A DNA stretch of 43,562 nucleotides from Proteiniphilum sp. UBA4977 (lineage in GTDB: Bacteria; Bacteroidota; Bacteroidia; Bacteroidales; Dysgonomonadaceae). Positions 27,615-35,967 of this stretch are shown in pieces. Where the stretch lies: assembly GCA_002398565.1 (NCBI GenBank), contig DGZP01000119.1, positions 1-43,562 of the forward strand, in the 5' to 3' direction. The position numbers and the translations under genes were made by a program. Position 1 is the stretch's first letter, and the number at the start of each line of letters is the position of its first letter. Under the pieces are notes generated by a model. That model ran no database searches. It was not told the origin of the DNA and saw only the letters and a program-made list of their open reading frames with translations.

Positions 27615-28670
27615 ATGACCCCTGGTGAACTGCAGCATATCCGTCTTTATAACCAATTGCTGACCCTGCATGAATTAAAGGAACCGCGAGAAGTGGTAGC
27701 CCGCATGGGGGCGATGCAGTCGCAGGCACTGGATATGGCAAAGTGGGCCATCGGCTCACGATTGCAGGGCCATACAGCGAAAAGTATTACGGATGCCCTT
27801 AACCGGGGTGAGGTGATTCGCACCCACATCCTGCGCCCCACCTGGCATTTTGTGGCCGCGGAAGATCTATGGTGGATGTACACGCTTTCCTATCCCCGGT
27901 TGAAGCCCGTCTACCGTTCCTATGCGAAGATGTTGGGTGCCGATGAAACATTGTTGTACAGTTACATTCCCCTTATCGGGGAGCTCCTCTCCGGAGGTAT
28001 GCATCTTACAAAACAGGAGATGGGCAATGCCCTGGCGGAGAGGAAGGTGATCCTCGATGACAATCATCTGTCGCTGTTGCTCTCCTTTGCGGAGCTGGAG
28101 GGGGTGATCGTGAACGGTATACTGGACGGCAACCGGCAGACCTTCACACTGCTGAAGGAGTGGGTCCCCCGTATTCGGGATATATCCCGCGAGGAAGCCC
28201 TGGAGCGACTTGCATGCCGGTACTTCTCCAGCCACGGCCCGGCCACCTTGCAGGATTTCAACTGGTGGTCCGGCTTGTCGGCTACCGAGTGCCGGCAGGC
28301 GATGGAGATGATCCGTCCCCGTTTCATCCGGGAGACAGTAAACGAAAGGGAGTACTGGATGCCCAATGATATCCGGACACCTTCTTCAGATCAGGATTCA
28401 GCCCTGCTTCTGGCGCCATTTGATGAGTTTGTGGTAAGCTATAAAGATCGCTCCGGAATAATCGAAGAGGCGCATTACAGCAAAGTGATAACCAGAAATG
28501 GTATTTTTTCTCCCACCATCATGCTGAACGGCACGGCCATTGGTTCCTGGAAAAAGAGCATGAAGAAGAACGTTCCACGGATCACACTTACTTTCTTTGG
28601 TAACGTACCGAAAAATACCATCCGCCTTTTTCAGCCGGAAGTAGCACGGCTGGAGCAATTTTATGCGTAG
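27615..28670 (+). CDS. AlkZ/YcaQ-like winged-helix DNA glycosylase family protein (HTH_42)
   Basis: A soluble protein of 351 residues starting at ATG 27615 (MTPGELQHIRLYNQLL), which fits the family's normal N-terminus and a promoter just upstream. Family hallmarks are GAMQSQALDMAKWAIGSR near the N-terminus, THILRPTWHFV, then winged-helix repeats and SALLLAPFDEFVVSYKDR near the C-terminus. The motif Gln35-x-Gln37 is at the position of the catalytic Q-x-Q of Streptomyces AlkZ; E. coli YcaQ has Q-x-D. Known members remove bulky or cross-linking alkyl adducts from DNA; many HTH_42 proteins are untested. The gene is monocistronic, convergent with the methyltransferase gene. Confidence 0.8.
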   Translation: MTPGELQHIRLYNQLLTLHELKEPREVVARMGAMQSQALDMAKWAIGSRLQGHTAKSITDALNRGEVIRTHILRPTWHFVAAEDLWWMYTLSYPRLKPVYRSYAKMLGADETLLYSYIPLIGELLSGGMHLTKQEMGNALAERKVILDDNHLSLLLSFAELEGVIVNGILDGNRQTFTLLKEWVPRIRDISREEALERLACRYFSSHGPATLQDFNWWSGLSATECRQAMEMIRPRFIRETVNEREYWMPNDIRTPSSDQDSALLLAPFDEFVVSYKDRSGIIEEAHYSKVITRNGIFSPTIMLNGTAIGSWKKSMKKNVPRITLTFFGNVPKNTIRLFQPEVARLEQFYA

Positions 28671-28907
28671 GGATGCAACGCTTCGCCGGTTATCAGCGGT
28701 TCTTTCAGTTTACCTGGCAACGCTGCCAATCATTTCAGCCTCTTTTTAAATCAGGCAACGTCCGGCAGGTCGCCGAGTGGTTGTTCCCGATGGACGTTGA
28801 AAATCATGAGAATGGGGGCAAAAGTGAAAGAGAGAGGCTGTCTCAAAATAAAATTTAACCTCCTGAGAAATGAATATTGGGATATGTTCTCAGATAGGTA
28901 TCCGAAT

Positions 28908-28942
28908 AAAAAGAGGGTGAAATCACATTATGATACACCCTC
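28908..28942 (-). terminator. Intrinsic terminator after the methyltransferase gene
   Basis: On the minus strand GAGGGTG pairs with CACCCTC (28936-28942 and 28913-28919), an inner ATCA/TGAT can add to the stem, and TTTTT follows. It starts 15 bp after the methyltransferase stop codon. Confidence 0.7.
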
Positions 28943-28956
28943 CTCTCGGAATGAAC

Positions 28957-29730
28957 TCAGATCTTCTTTCCTATATAGAAGACATACCCGTAGTACTCTT
29001 TGTACCGGTCATACAACTCCCGTTCGCGTCGCTGTTCCCGAACCAGCATTTCGGCTGTGGGGTTACCCGCATGCTCCTGCAGGAAGATCTTTTCAACAGC
29101 AGCCTGCGGTGCATAGAAATGGTCCGTCCAACACTCTTCCGGTAAAATAAAGGTCGCCACGGGCAGATAGCCCGCCTGCTCCATCTTTGCCACATTTTGG
29201 GAGATGGTGCTGATCTCCGGATAGGCATCTACCCAGAAACTCTGGATCTCGGCAGGGCGTTCCACAGTGAACCATGATGCTTCCGTGACGGCAATGTATC
29301 CGCCTTTCTTCAGAAACTTACGCCACTCGCTCATTCCCTTCTCAAAGCCGATATGGTAGATGGCTCCTTCCGACCAGATCAGGTCCAGTTCCTCCTTTGT
29401 GAAGGGAAGTGCAGCCATATCACCCTGGATTCCCTTCACCCGGTCCTGCAGGTCAAGCGCTGCCGCATTCCCGTTAAAAAGGTCGATGAAATGCGGGAAG
29501 AGGTCAATGCCGGTGATCCGGCCCGGGCAGTGCTGCGCCAGTATCATGGTCTGTCCCCCCGTGCCGCAGCCGATATCGGCAATACGGGCACTGTTGGTGA
29601 GGGACTCAATAAAGCTGAGCGCCCTCAGCGTCACCTCCGCACTGCCGGGACCTTGCCGGTCCATGTGGGAGAAATATTCGCAGATAAGGTTGAAGTCGAA
29701 GTCGTGTATTGAACTGTTTTCGTTACTCAT
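28957..29730 (-). CDS. Class I SAM-dependent methyltransferase
   Basis: A cytoplasmic protein of 257 residues with a Rossmann methyltransferase core. Motif I is ARIADIGCGTGGQTMILAQ (about 48-66), motif II ITGIDLFPHFIDLF with the acidic residue that holds the ribose, then GDMAALPF and LDLIWSEGAIYHIGFEKGMS as motifs III-IV. The rest (FLKKGGYIAVTEASWF, ERELYDRYKEYYGYVFYIG) resembles the small-molecule methyltransferases common in Bacteroidales. Substrate is unknown. The upstream region carries two hairpins (29817-29834 and 29849-29872), and an intrinsic terminator lies downstream. It is transcribed away from dinB. Confidence 0.88.
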   Translation of the reverse strand: MSNENSSIHDFDFNLICEYFSHMDRQGPGSAEVTLRALSFIESLTNSARIADIGCGTGGQTMILAQHCPGRITGIDLFPHFIDLFNGNAAALDLQDRVKGIQGDMAALPFTKEELDLIWSEGAIYHIGFEKGMSEWRKFLKKGGYIAVTEASWFTVERPAEIQSFWVDAYPEISTISQNVAKMEQAGYLPVATFILPEECWTDHFYAPQAAVEKIFLQEHAGNPTAEMLVREQRRERELYDRYKEYYGYVFYIGKKI

Positions 29731-30155
29731 GATGTTTTTGAATAGTAAGGTGATGCAACAAGCATCTTTCGGGACTTGTTTGAAACCACCCTGTGTGAAT
29801 ATAATAGTAATTAGTCCCGGCAGGAAACTGCCGGAGAAAAACTGAGGGATAACCTTTGGCTACAAAGGTTATTTACTTCACCCGATCCGTACTGTTCTTA
29901 TACATCCAAACTTATTAGAAGCAACAAATGTAATGTGTTTTTTATCACATTATTCAAATTAGGGTGAATTATTTCAGAATGACTGTTCCCAGGTATGAAA
30001 AACTTAAATAACTATAATGCTTTGTGTACCTACGAACAATATTTCCGACTGTCGGGTTACATAGTTGTAATTGAACCAAATCAGTTACTGGAATAAAAAT
30101 CACTGACCCTGAGATAATTTATCAGACTCGATGCTGTTTTTTCGGAAAATGAAGG
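29731..30155. other. Divergent intergenic region with two hairpins
   Basis: About 425 bp between the methyltransferase and dinB genes. CCGGCAG-GAAA-CTGCCGG lies at 29817-29834. ATAACCTTTG-gcta-CAAAGGTTAT, a perfect 10-bp stem, lies at 29849-29872. Neither has a proper T-run. They could be operators or RNA structures in the methyltransferase leader. The remaining 280 bp shows nothing recognisable. Confidence 0.5.
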
Positions 30156-30163
30156 TATATTTG
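30156..30163 (+). promoter_or_regulatory. -7 box very close to the dinB start
   Basis: TATATTTG matches TAnnTTTG and ends only five bases before the dinB ATG at 30169. If used, the mRNA would be leaderless or nearly so. No clear -33 element is seen. Confidence 0.4.
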
Positions 30164-30168
30164 CGGAT

Positions 30169-31254
30169 ATGAACCGCAAGATCATCCATGTAGATATGGA
30201 CGCCTTCTATGCCTCCATTGAACAACGCGACAACCCCGATTACCGCGGGAAGCCCCTTGCGGTAGGTTATGGTGAGAAGAGAGGCGTGGTGGCGGCTGCC
30301 AGCTATGAGGCGCGCCGCTATGGAGTCCACTCCGCCATGCCTTCGGTTACGGCGTTGCGCAAATGTCCTCACCTCATTTTCGTGACGCCCCGGTTTGATC
30401 ACTATCGCAATGTTTCCAACCAGATCATGCAGATCTTCCTCGAGTATACCGACAAGGTGGAGCCACTCTCGCTCGATGAGGCCTTTCTCGATGTCACTGT
30501 CAACCACAAGGGAAATCGTTCGGCCACGCTCATTGCCAAAGAGATCAAACAAAAGATATTGAACCGCGTCGGGCTCACTGCTTCCGCAGGTGTTTCCTAC
30601 AATAAGTTTCTGGCAAAGATTGCATCCGACTACAAGAAGCCCGACGGCCTTTTCGTGATTGAACCGGCCGAGGCGGAAGCTTTTCTGGAGAAGCTGCCTG
30701 TGAATAAGTTTTTTGGTGTGGGGCGGGTGACGGCTGCACGGATGGAGGAACTGGGCATCAAAACGGGGGCCGACCTCAAACAATGGTCCGAGATGGATCT
30801 GATACACGAGTTCGGCAAGGCCGGCATAGCCTATTTTCATTTTGTCAGGGGCATCGACGACCGCGAGGTCGAATCGGAACGGGTGCGTAAGTCTCTCGGT
30901 GCCGAGGAGACATTCACTGAAGACCTGGGGGAGATGGTCGACATCCTTGCGGCGCTCGATCAGATCGCTGCCGAAGTACATCGTCGTGCCGACAAGAAAA
31001 AGTTTCTGGCACGTACGCTCACGCTGAAGATAAAATATGCCGATTTCACGGTGATTACCCGCAGCCGCACTGTAGGACACTATATCCGTACTTATCGGCA
31101 GCTATTTGACCTGGGCAAGGAACTGCTCCTGCAGATCGATGACTTCCAGGAGCAAAAGATCCGCCTGATGGGGCTCACCCTCAAAAATGCCGATACCGAA
31201 CAGGGTACTCTTCCCGGAGAAGGCGTACAGTTAATGCTTGAGTTCGAGGATTAA
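30169..31254 (+). CDS. dinB: DNA polymerase IV (Y-family translesion polymerase)
   Basis: A 361-residue polymerase that copies past damaged bases without proofreading. The start is fixed by MNRKIIHVDMDAFYASIEQR, where Asp9 is the first metal ligand. The second catalytic pair is Asp103-Glu104 in PLSLDEAFLDVT, the same numbering as E. coli DinB. YEARRYGVHSAMPS is the fingers motif. KFLAKIASDYKKPDGLFVI and KFFGVGRVTAARMEELGI make up palm and thumb, and residues about 245-350 form the little-finger domain (EETFTEDL). The C-terminus has no obvious clamp-binding motif that I can assign. It is transcribed alone and convergent with the acyltransferase gene 82 bp away. Confidence 0.96.
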   Translation: MNRKIIHVDMDAFYASIEQRDNPDYRGKPLAVGYGEKRGVVAAASYEARRYGVHSAMPSVTALRKCPHLIFVTPRFDHYRNVSNQIMQIFLEYTDKVEPLSLDEAFLDVTVNHKGNRSATLIAKEIKQKILNRVGLTASAGVSYNKFLAKIASDYKKPDGLFVIEPAEAEAFLEKLPVNKFFGVGRVTAARMEELGIKTGADLKQWSEMDLIHEFGKAGIAYFHFVRGIDDREVESERVRKSLGAEETFTEDLGEMVDILAALDQIAAEVHRRADKKKFLARTLTLKIKYADFTVITRSRTVGHYIRTYRQLFDLGKELLLQIDDFQEQKIRLMGLTLKNADTEQGTLPGEGVQLMLEFED

Positions 31255-31335
31255 GCCCGCATCATAAGTTGCAGCATGTGTGAATAAAAGGAAACCGTGA
31301 GTCAACACGGATGTACTGCACCGCTTATGTCTGTT

Positions 31336-31878
31336 TTACAGGATAAAGTTTTCCGGTTTCTTTGGCTGGATATCTCTATAGTATGATTTTATCTTCACAA
31401 TATCTTCCCTGTAGTTGCCCGTGGGATAAAACAACTCCAATACGCGGGCTTCCTTTCTGCCATAATCGAGCCCGATAAGAAGAATGGGCACCTTCGCCTT
31501 CACGGCAATAAAATAGAACCCCTTCTTCCATTCTTTTACCGGCTTGCGCGTACCTTCAGGGGTGATGCCCAGGTGCATCCAGTCCCTTGTCTGGAACTCC
31601 CGTGACAGGACGTCGGTCAATGATCCGCTTTTCCCTCTCTTCACCGGTATCCCTCCAATGCTGCTGAAAAAAATATTGAAAGGAAAGAAAAACCATTCCG
31701 CTTTTATCAGAAAGTTCGCCTGACGTCCCAGGGTGGAGTAGGCCAGTTTGCCCACCACAAAATCCCAATTGCTGGTGTGCGGTGCCACTGCCATTACACA
31801 TTTTGGTACAACGGGAAAGGTGTTAACCACTTTCCATCCCATCATCTTGTTTAATATGAATTTGCTGAAATAACTCAT
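31336..31878 (-). CDS. PlsC-like 1-acyl-glycerol-3-phosphate acyltransferase family protein
   Basis: A short (180-residue) lysophospholipid-acyltransferase family protein. The catalytic H-x4-D motif is His34-Asp39 in VAPHTSNWDF, and the acceptor-binding motif is GITPEGTRKP. KAEWFFFPFNIFFSSIGGIP resembles motif II and would lie against the membrane. Short members like this are widespread in Bacteroidota and may act on lysophosphatidic acid or on other glycero- or ornithine-type lipids; the acceptor cannot be told. It starts 17 bp after the ABC-F stop codon, so the two share a transcript. Confidence 0.88.
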   Translation of the reverse strand: MSYFSKFILNKMMGWKVVNTFPVVPKCVMAVAPHTSNWDFVVGKLAYSTLGRQANFLIKAEWFFFPFNIFFSSIGGIPVKRGKSGSLTDVLSREFQTRDWMHLGITPEGTRKPVKEWKKGFYFIAVKAKVPILLIGLDYGRKEARVLELFYPTGNYREDIVKIKSYYRDIQPKKPENFIL

Positions 31879-31895
31879 CCTCTTTTATATAAAGT

Positions 31896-33875
31896 CTATC
31901 GTGTAAACTCCTCCAGTTCTAACGTGAATCGTTCCCAATTGTTCATGATCCGATCCAGTTTCTTTTTGATTTCCAGGTAGTTTTGTATCATTGTCGTGTT
32001 CGTTGCCCCTTCCGGTGTGGCCAGCTCCTCTTCCATGGCCGCAAGAGTAGTCTCGAGTGTTTCAATCTCACTTTCCGCCTCTTCGATCTGTTTCTCCAGC
32101 CTTCGCTGCCGACGGTTCAACTCTTTCTGTTCCTGGTATGAAAGCTTCTGTCCGGCTGCTTCATTTGCAACTTCTTCTCTCTTGTTTGGCTTCTCTTCCT
32201 TTTCTGGTGACGACGTGTTCCGCCCTGTTGTGGCCGGCGACTTTGAAAGCTCCAGCTGCTGCAGGTTATCCAGTTTCTTTGCCGACAGATAGTCGTAAAT
32301 TCCGCCGATGTGTTCTGTCACCTTTCCACCGCCAAACTCGTAGACCTTGTTTACCAGCCCGTCGAGGAAATCACGGTCGTGTGAGACGATGATCGCTGTA
32401 CCGTCGAACTCCCTGATTGCCTTCTTCAGCACATCCTTCGATGCCAGGTCGAGGTGGTTTGTGGGCTCATCCAGAATCAGCAGGTTCACCGGTTCCAGTA
32501 ACAGCCGGATCATGGCCAGACGGCTCCGTTCACCCCCCGAGAGTACCTTTACTTTCTTCTCTGAAGCTTCACCGCCGAACATAAAGGCACCAAGAATATC
32601 GCGTATCTTCGTGCGGATATCGCCCACAGCCACATCGTCAATCGTCTCGAAAACCGATAGATTTTCATCGAGCAGCTGTGCCTGGTTCTGGGCAAAATAG
32701 CCGATTTTCACATTGTGTCCTAACGTGAGTCTGCCTTCGTGGTCAATCTCCTGCATGATGCACTTTACCAGTGTCGATTTCCCTTCGCCATTCTTACCCA
32801 CGAAGGCAATCTTCTCACCCCGCTCAATGGTGAGCGTTACATCTTGAAAAACAAGATGATCGCCATACTTCTTCTGTACATCCTCCATGATTACCGGGTA
32901 GGTGCCCGAGCGCGGTGCTGGTGGGAACTTCAGGTTGAGACGCGAGGTGTCCACCTCGTCCACCTCAATGCGATCTATCTTTTCCAGCTGCTTGATGCGC
33001 GACTGCACCTGGTTCGACTTGGTTGCCTTATACCGGAACCGTTCAATAAAGTCTTCAGTATCCTTTATCTGCTTCTGTTGATTTTCATACGCCCTGAGTT
33101 GCTGCTCACGGCGTTCCTGGCGCAGGATCACATATTTTGAATAATTCACCTTGTAGTCGTGTATGCTGCCGAGCAGGATCTCAATGGTGCGGTTGGTGAC
33201 CGCATCGAGGAAGGCCCGGTCGTGAGACACCAGCATCACTGCATTGGCATGTGTGGCCAGAAAGTTTTCCAGCCACTGGATCGACTCAATATCGAGGTGA
33301 TTGGTCGGCTCATCCAGCAGCAACACGTCGGGAGCCTGCAACAGTATCTTCGCCAGCTCAATTCGCATGCGCCAGCCACCGCTGAACTCCCGCGTGGGGC
33401 GGTCGAAGTCGCTCCTCAGGAAACCCAGTCCCATCAACGTCTTTTCCACCTCCGCCTCAAAGTTGTGGATGCCAGACATCTGCAGCAGCTCCTGCAGGTC
33501 TGTAGCCCGCTCGATGATGGCGTGGTAGGCTCCCGACTCATAGTCGGTCCGCTCCGCCATCTCCCGGTGTAACTCCTCCAGCTCCTTTTCCATCTTCTGC
33601 AGATGATCAAAAGCTTTGGAAGCCTCCTCCTTCACCGTTCCCTGATCGTTCAGCTTCATCTGCTGCGGCAGGTAACCCACAGATACTTCCCTTGGGTAGG
33701 AGATGTTGCCGTGCGTGGGTTGCTGCAGGCCAGCCATGATTTTAAGCAGGGTGGATTTTCCGGCCCCGTTCTTGCCGACCAGTGCCACACGTTCCTTTTT
33801 GTTAAGTACGAACGATATCCGGTCGAGGAGGGTGAACCCCCCGAATTCGACGGTGATATTTTCGATAGAAACCAT
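31896..33875 (-). CDS. ABC-F family ATPase
   Basis: A soluble 659-residue protein with two ABC domains and no membrane segments. Domain 1 has Walker A GKNGAGKSTLLK (about 35-46), signature FSGGWRMR and Walker B VLLLDEPTNHLD. The linker between domains (about 240-315) is charged and helical (the P-site tRNA interaction motif region: ENQQKQIKDTEDFIERFR). Domain 2 has GKNGEGKSTLVK, LSGGERSRLAM and LLILDEPTNHLD. A long C-terminal coiled coil (about 570-659) follows a Ser/Lys-rich linker. ABC-F proteins bind the ribosomal E site and regulate or rescue translation; this two-domain form with C-terminal coiled coil resembles Uup/YheS-type housekeeping members more than known antibiotic-resistance types. 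Confidence 0.93.
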   Translation of the reverse strand: MVSIENITVEFGGFTLLDRISFVLNKKERVALVGKNGAGKSTLLKIMAGLQQPTHGNISYPREVSVGYLPQQMKLNDQGTVKEEASKAFDHLQKMEKELEELHREMAERTDYESGAYHAIIERATDLQELLQMSGIHNFEAEVEKTLMGLGFLRSDFDRPTREFSGGWRMRIELAKILLQAPDVLLLDEPTNHLDIESIQWLENFLATHANAVMLVSHDRAFLDAVTNRTIEILLGSIHDYKVNYSKYVILRQERREQQLRAYENQQKQIKDTEDFIERFRYKATKSNQVQSRIKQLEKIDRIEVDEVDTSRLNLKFPPAPRSGTYPVIMEDVQKKYGDHLVFQDVTLTIERGEKIAFVGKNGEGKSTLVKCIMQEIDHEGRLTLGHNVKIGYFAQNQAQLLDENLSVFETIDDVAVGDIRTKIRDILGAFMFGGEASEKKVKVLSGGERSRLAMIRLLLEPVNLLILDEPTNHLDLASKDVLKKAIREFDGTAIIVSHDRDFLDGLVNKVYEFGGGKVTEHIGGIYDYLSAKKLDNLQQLELSKSPATTGRNTSSPEKEEKPNKREEVANEAAGQKLSYQEQKELNRRQRRLEKQIEEAESEIETLETTLAAMEEELATPEGATNTTMIQNYLEIKKKLDRIMNNWERFTLELEEFTR

Positions 33876-33935
33876 TTTCTCAAGTTTTGTGCATGCAAAG
33901 GAAATGCTTTTTAGGGGACTATGAAAATAAATTTA

Positions 33936-34036
33936 TCGGTCAGCGGTCGGCAGTTATCGATCATCGATTCGGGAAGAAGCGATCAGCAGTCAGTGGTCAA
34001 CTTTTTTTATCAGGGTTCGTGTGAGGGTCAGCGGTT
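33936..34036. repeat. Degenerate GGTCAGC repeat, copy 1
   Basis: Words such as CGGTCAGCGGTCGGCAG, CGATCAGCAGTCAGTGGTCA and GGGTCAGCGGTTA recur within 100 bp. Similar text appears at 37378-37433 and 38881-38916, always between genes. Confidence 0.55.
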
Positions 34037-34122
34037 AAGAGGAGCAGAGTGGATTTCGGGGCGGAAATAAAATGAATCAAATTTAATAGAGGAGGTAAAT
34101 AGGATAATTGGAAAAATTTGAT

Positions 34123-34130
34123 TAATTTTG
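34123..34130 (+). promoter_or_regulatory. -7 box upstream of the DEAD-box gene
   Basis: TAATTTTG matches TAnnTTTG and predicts a leader of about 160 nt before the start at 34298. No -33 TTG at the normal distance. Confidence 0.35.
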
Positions 34131-34297
34131 TAGCCGGTAACATTTTGTGTTGGTTTATACTCGTACAGTTCTTCCCCCACCATTTGTTAAATTAAAACCG
34201 TTTTAAGCAGATATCGACAAATGATTCATGACTGTCAATGCGAAAAACGAAAAATAAACAACCGCTGCCCCGGCGAGGTGCAGCATAACTAAAATAG

Positions 34298-35419
34298 ATG
34301 ACATTTAAAGAATTAACATTGATTGAGCCCATTTTAAAGGCGCTCGATGAAAAAGGATACACCACACCCACACCCATACAGGAACAAGCCATCCTCCCTG
34401 CACTGAAAAACCGTGACATACTGGGACTGGCACAAACCGGCACCGGAAAGACCGCCGCCTTTGCACTCCCCATCATTCAACAACTCTATCAGGATAAAAG
34501 CCATGGAAAAAGAAGAGAGATCAAAGCTCTGATCCTTACGCCTACCCGTGAACTGGCCATCCAGATCGACGACAGTCTTCGGGAGTACACCACTTATACC
34601 GGCATCCGGCATTGCGTGATCTATGGCGGAGTGAAACAACATGCACAGGTAAGTGCGCTGAAGAACGGCGTAGACATCCTGGTTGCCACACCGGGCCGTC
34701 TGCTCGACCTTATTAACCAGCGTTACATCAGCCTGCATGCCATCCGCCATTTCGTGCTGGATGAGGCAGACAGAATGCTCGATATGGGATTTATTCATGA
34801 TATCAAGCGGCTGTTACCACTGCTCCCCCGTGAGAAACAAACGCTCTTCTTCTCGGCAACCATGCCCGTATCAATCGCTTCCCTCTCGCGTTCTATCCTG
34901 CGTGATCCGGTGAAGGTAGAGGTTAATCCCGCCTCTTCTGTTGTGGATACCATAGAACAGTATATTTATTACGTGGAGAAGCAGGAAAAGAAAGATCTGT
35001 TGATCGACCTGCTGAAGAAGGATATACGCAAGTCGGTGCTGGTCTTCTCGCGTACGAAACATGGTGCCGAAAAGATTGCACGGGTACTCACCAAGGCAGG
35101 CATCGGCAGCGAGGCGATCCATGGCAACAAGTCACAAAACGCCCGACAGCGTGCGCTCATGAACTTTAAGTCGCACGAGACAAGGGTACTCATCGCCACC
35201 GATATTGCAGCCCGTGGCATTGACATTGATCAGCTCGACATGGTGATCAACTATGACCTGCCCGATGTGCCCGAGACTTATGTTCACCGCATCGGCCGTA
35301 CAGGACGTGCGGGAAACAGTGGTATGGCACTCACCTTCTGTGCTACCGACGAACAGCCTATGCTAAAGGATATTCAGAAACTGACGGGAAGGGTGCTGAA
35401 AAAGGCGGCTGGATTTTAA
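34298..35419 (+). CDS. DEAD-box ATP-dependent RNA helicase (RhlE-like)
   Basis: A compact 373-residue helicase. The Q motif region (TTPTPIQEQAILPALKNRDI) is followed by motif I AQTGTGKTAA, Ia PTRELAIQID, Ib TPGRLLDLI, motif II VLDEADRMLDMGF (Asp155-Glu-Ala-Asp), motif III FFSATMP, motif V IATDIAARGIDIDQLDMVIN and motif VI HRIGRTGRAG. The protein ends soon after the helicase core, without the long basic tail seen in many RhlE proteins. It unwinds short RNA duplexes; likely roles are ribosome assembly or mRNA turnover in the cold. A cold-shock-domain gene follows by 66 bp, probably co-transcribed. Confidence 0.95.
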   Translation: MTFKELTLIEPILKALDEKGYTTPTPIQEQAILPALKNRDILGLAQTGTGKTAAFALPIIQQLYQDKSHGKRREIKALILTPTRELAIQIDDSLREYTTYTGIRHCVIYGGVKQHAQVSALKNGVDILVATPGRLLDLINQRYISLHAIRHFVLDEADRMLDMGFIHDIKRLLPLLPREKQTLFFSATMPVSIASLSRSILRDPVKVEVNPASSVVDTIEQYIYYVEKQEKKDLLIDLLKKDIRKSVLVFSRTKHGAEKIARVLTKAGIGSEAIHGNKSQNARQRALMNFKSHETRVLIATDIAARGIDIDQLDMVINYDLPDVPETYVHRIGRTGRAGNSGMALTFCATDEQPMLKDIQKLTGRVLKKAAGF

Positions 35420-35485
35420 GTTACATTTACGGTAGTAAGTTACCGACAGTGCTGCATCAAATTTTATAAAACTATATACATTTAA

Positions 35486-35932
35486 ATGGCAAAATCAAAT
35501 TCATTTCACAAAAAAGAGATCGAGAAGAACAAACAGCAGAAGAAAAAAGAAAAATTACAGCGCAGGGAGGAGCGCAGGCAGCAGGGTGTCAGCTCCTTTG
35601 AGGATATGATTGCCTATGTGGATGTCAATGGCGTGATCGTTGATGAGCGTCCTGTTCCCACAAAAGCCCAAGAAATTGAACTGGAGAATATTGAAGTATC
35701 GGTACCTCGCAAGGAAGTTGAAGAAGAGGTGGGAGACCCCACCGGGCGTGTCGACTTTTTCGATGAGAGCCGTGGCTTTGGTTTCATAAAGGAGCAACAC
35801 AGCGTGAACAAATACTTTTTTCATAAGAGTAATGCTGAGCCGGGAATTCAGGAAGATCACATGGTTACCTTCCGGCTTGAACGAGGTCTCAAAGGAATGA
35901 ATGCCGTGGATGTGAAGATCATCCGTTCATAA
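35486..35932 (+). CDS. Cold-shock domain protein with basic coiled N-terminus
   Basis: A 148-residue RNA-binding protein. Residues 1-35 are highly charged (KKEIEKNKQQKKKEKLQRRE) and probably helical. Residues about 38-80 form an acidic linker. Residues about 86-147 are a cold-shock domain: GRVDFFDESRGFGFIKEQ includes RNP1 (GFGFI), and NKYFFHKSN includes RNP2. This layout is common in Bacteroidota next to DEAD-box helicases. The protein probably acts as an RNA chaperone alongside the helicase encoded just upstream. It ends at a perfect bidirectional terminator shared with hisS. Confidence 0.92.
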   Translation: MAKSNSFHKKEIEKNKQQKKKEKLQRREERRQQGVSSFEDMIAYVDVNGVIVDERPVPTKAQEIELENIEVSVPRKEVEEEVGDPTGRVDFFDESRGFGFIKEQHSVNKYFFHKSNAEPGIQEDHMVTFRLERGLKGMNAVDVKIIRS

Positions 35933-35967
35933 AACAAAAACTCCGGAAATCCCGGAGTTTTTGTTTT
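35931..35967. terminator. Perfect bidirectional intrinsic terminator
   Basis: A 16-bp perfect palindrome with a 5-nt loop: AAAACAAAAACTCCGG pairs with CCGGAGTTTTTGTTTT. It gives a T-tract on both strands and serves the cold-shock gene (+) and hisS (-), which converge here. It touches both stop codons. Confidence 0.92.

Larger units (their letters stand above)
33876..34297. other. Divergent intergenic region with degenerate repeats
   Basis: About 420 bp between the ABC-F gene and the DEAD-box gene. 33936-34036 has several copies of GGTCAGCGGTC/GATCAGCAGTCAG-like words. The right part holds the DEAD-box -7 box and about 160 bp of leader. TTTCCTTTG on the minus strand near 33897-33905 is one base off a -7 box for the ABC-F gene. 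Confidence 0.5.

Noticed and set aside
28836..28852. GAGGCTGTCTCAAAA, resembling an insertion-sequence end
   Set aside because: No matching partner end or transposase fragment was found nearby.
28673..28858. 61-codon frame after the AlkZ-like gene
   Set aside because: No recognisable protein features and no promoter; probably chance.
30100..31080. 326-codon minus frame opposite dinB
   Set aside because: The + strand encodes an unmistakable DNA polymerase IV; the antisense frame has no recognisable motif.
31275..31313. CCGTG/CACGG hairpin between dinB and the acyltransferase gene
   Set aside because: The stem is five base pairs without a T-run on either strand, too weak to call a terminator.
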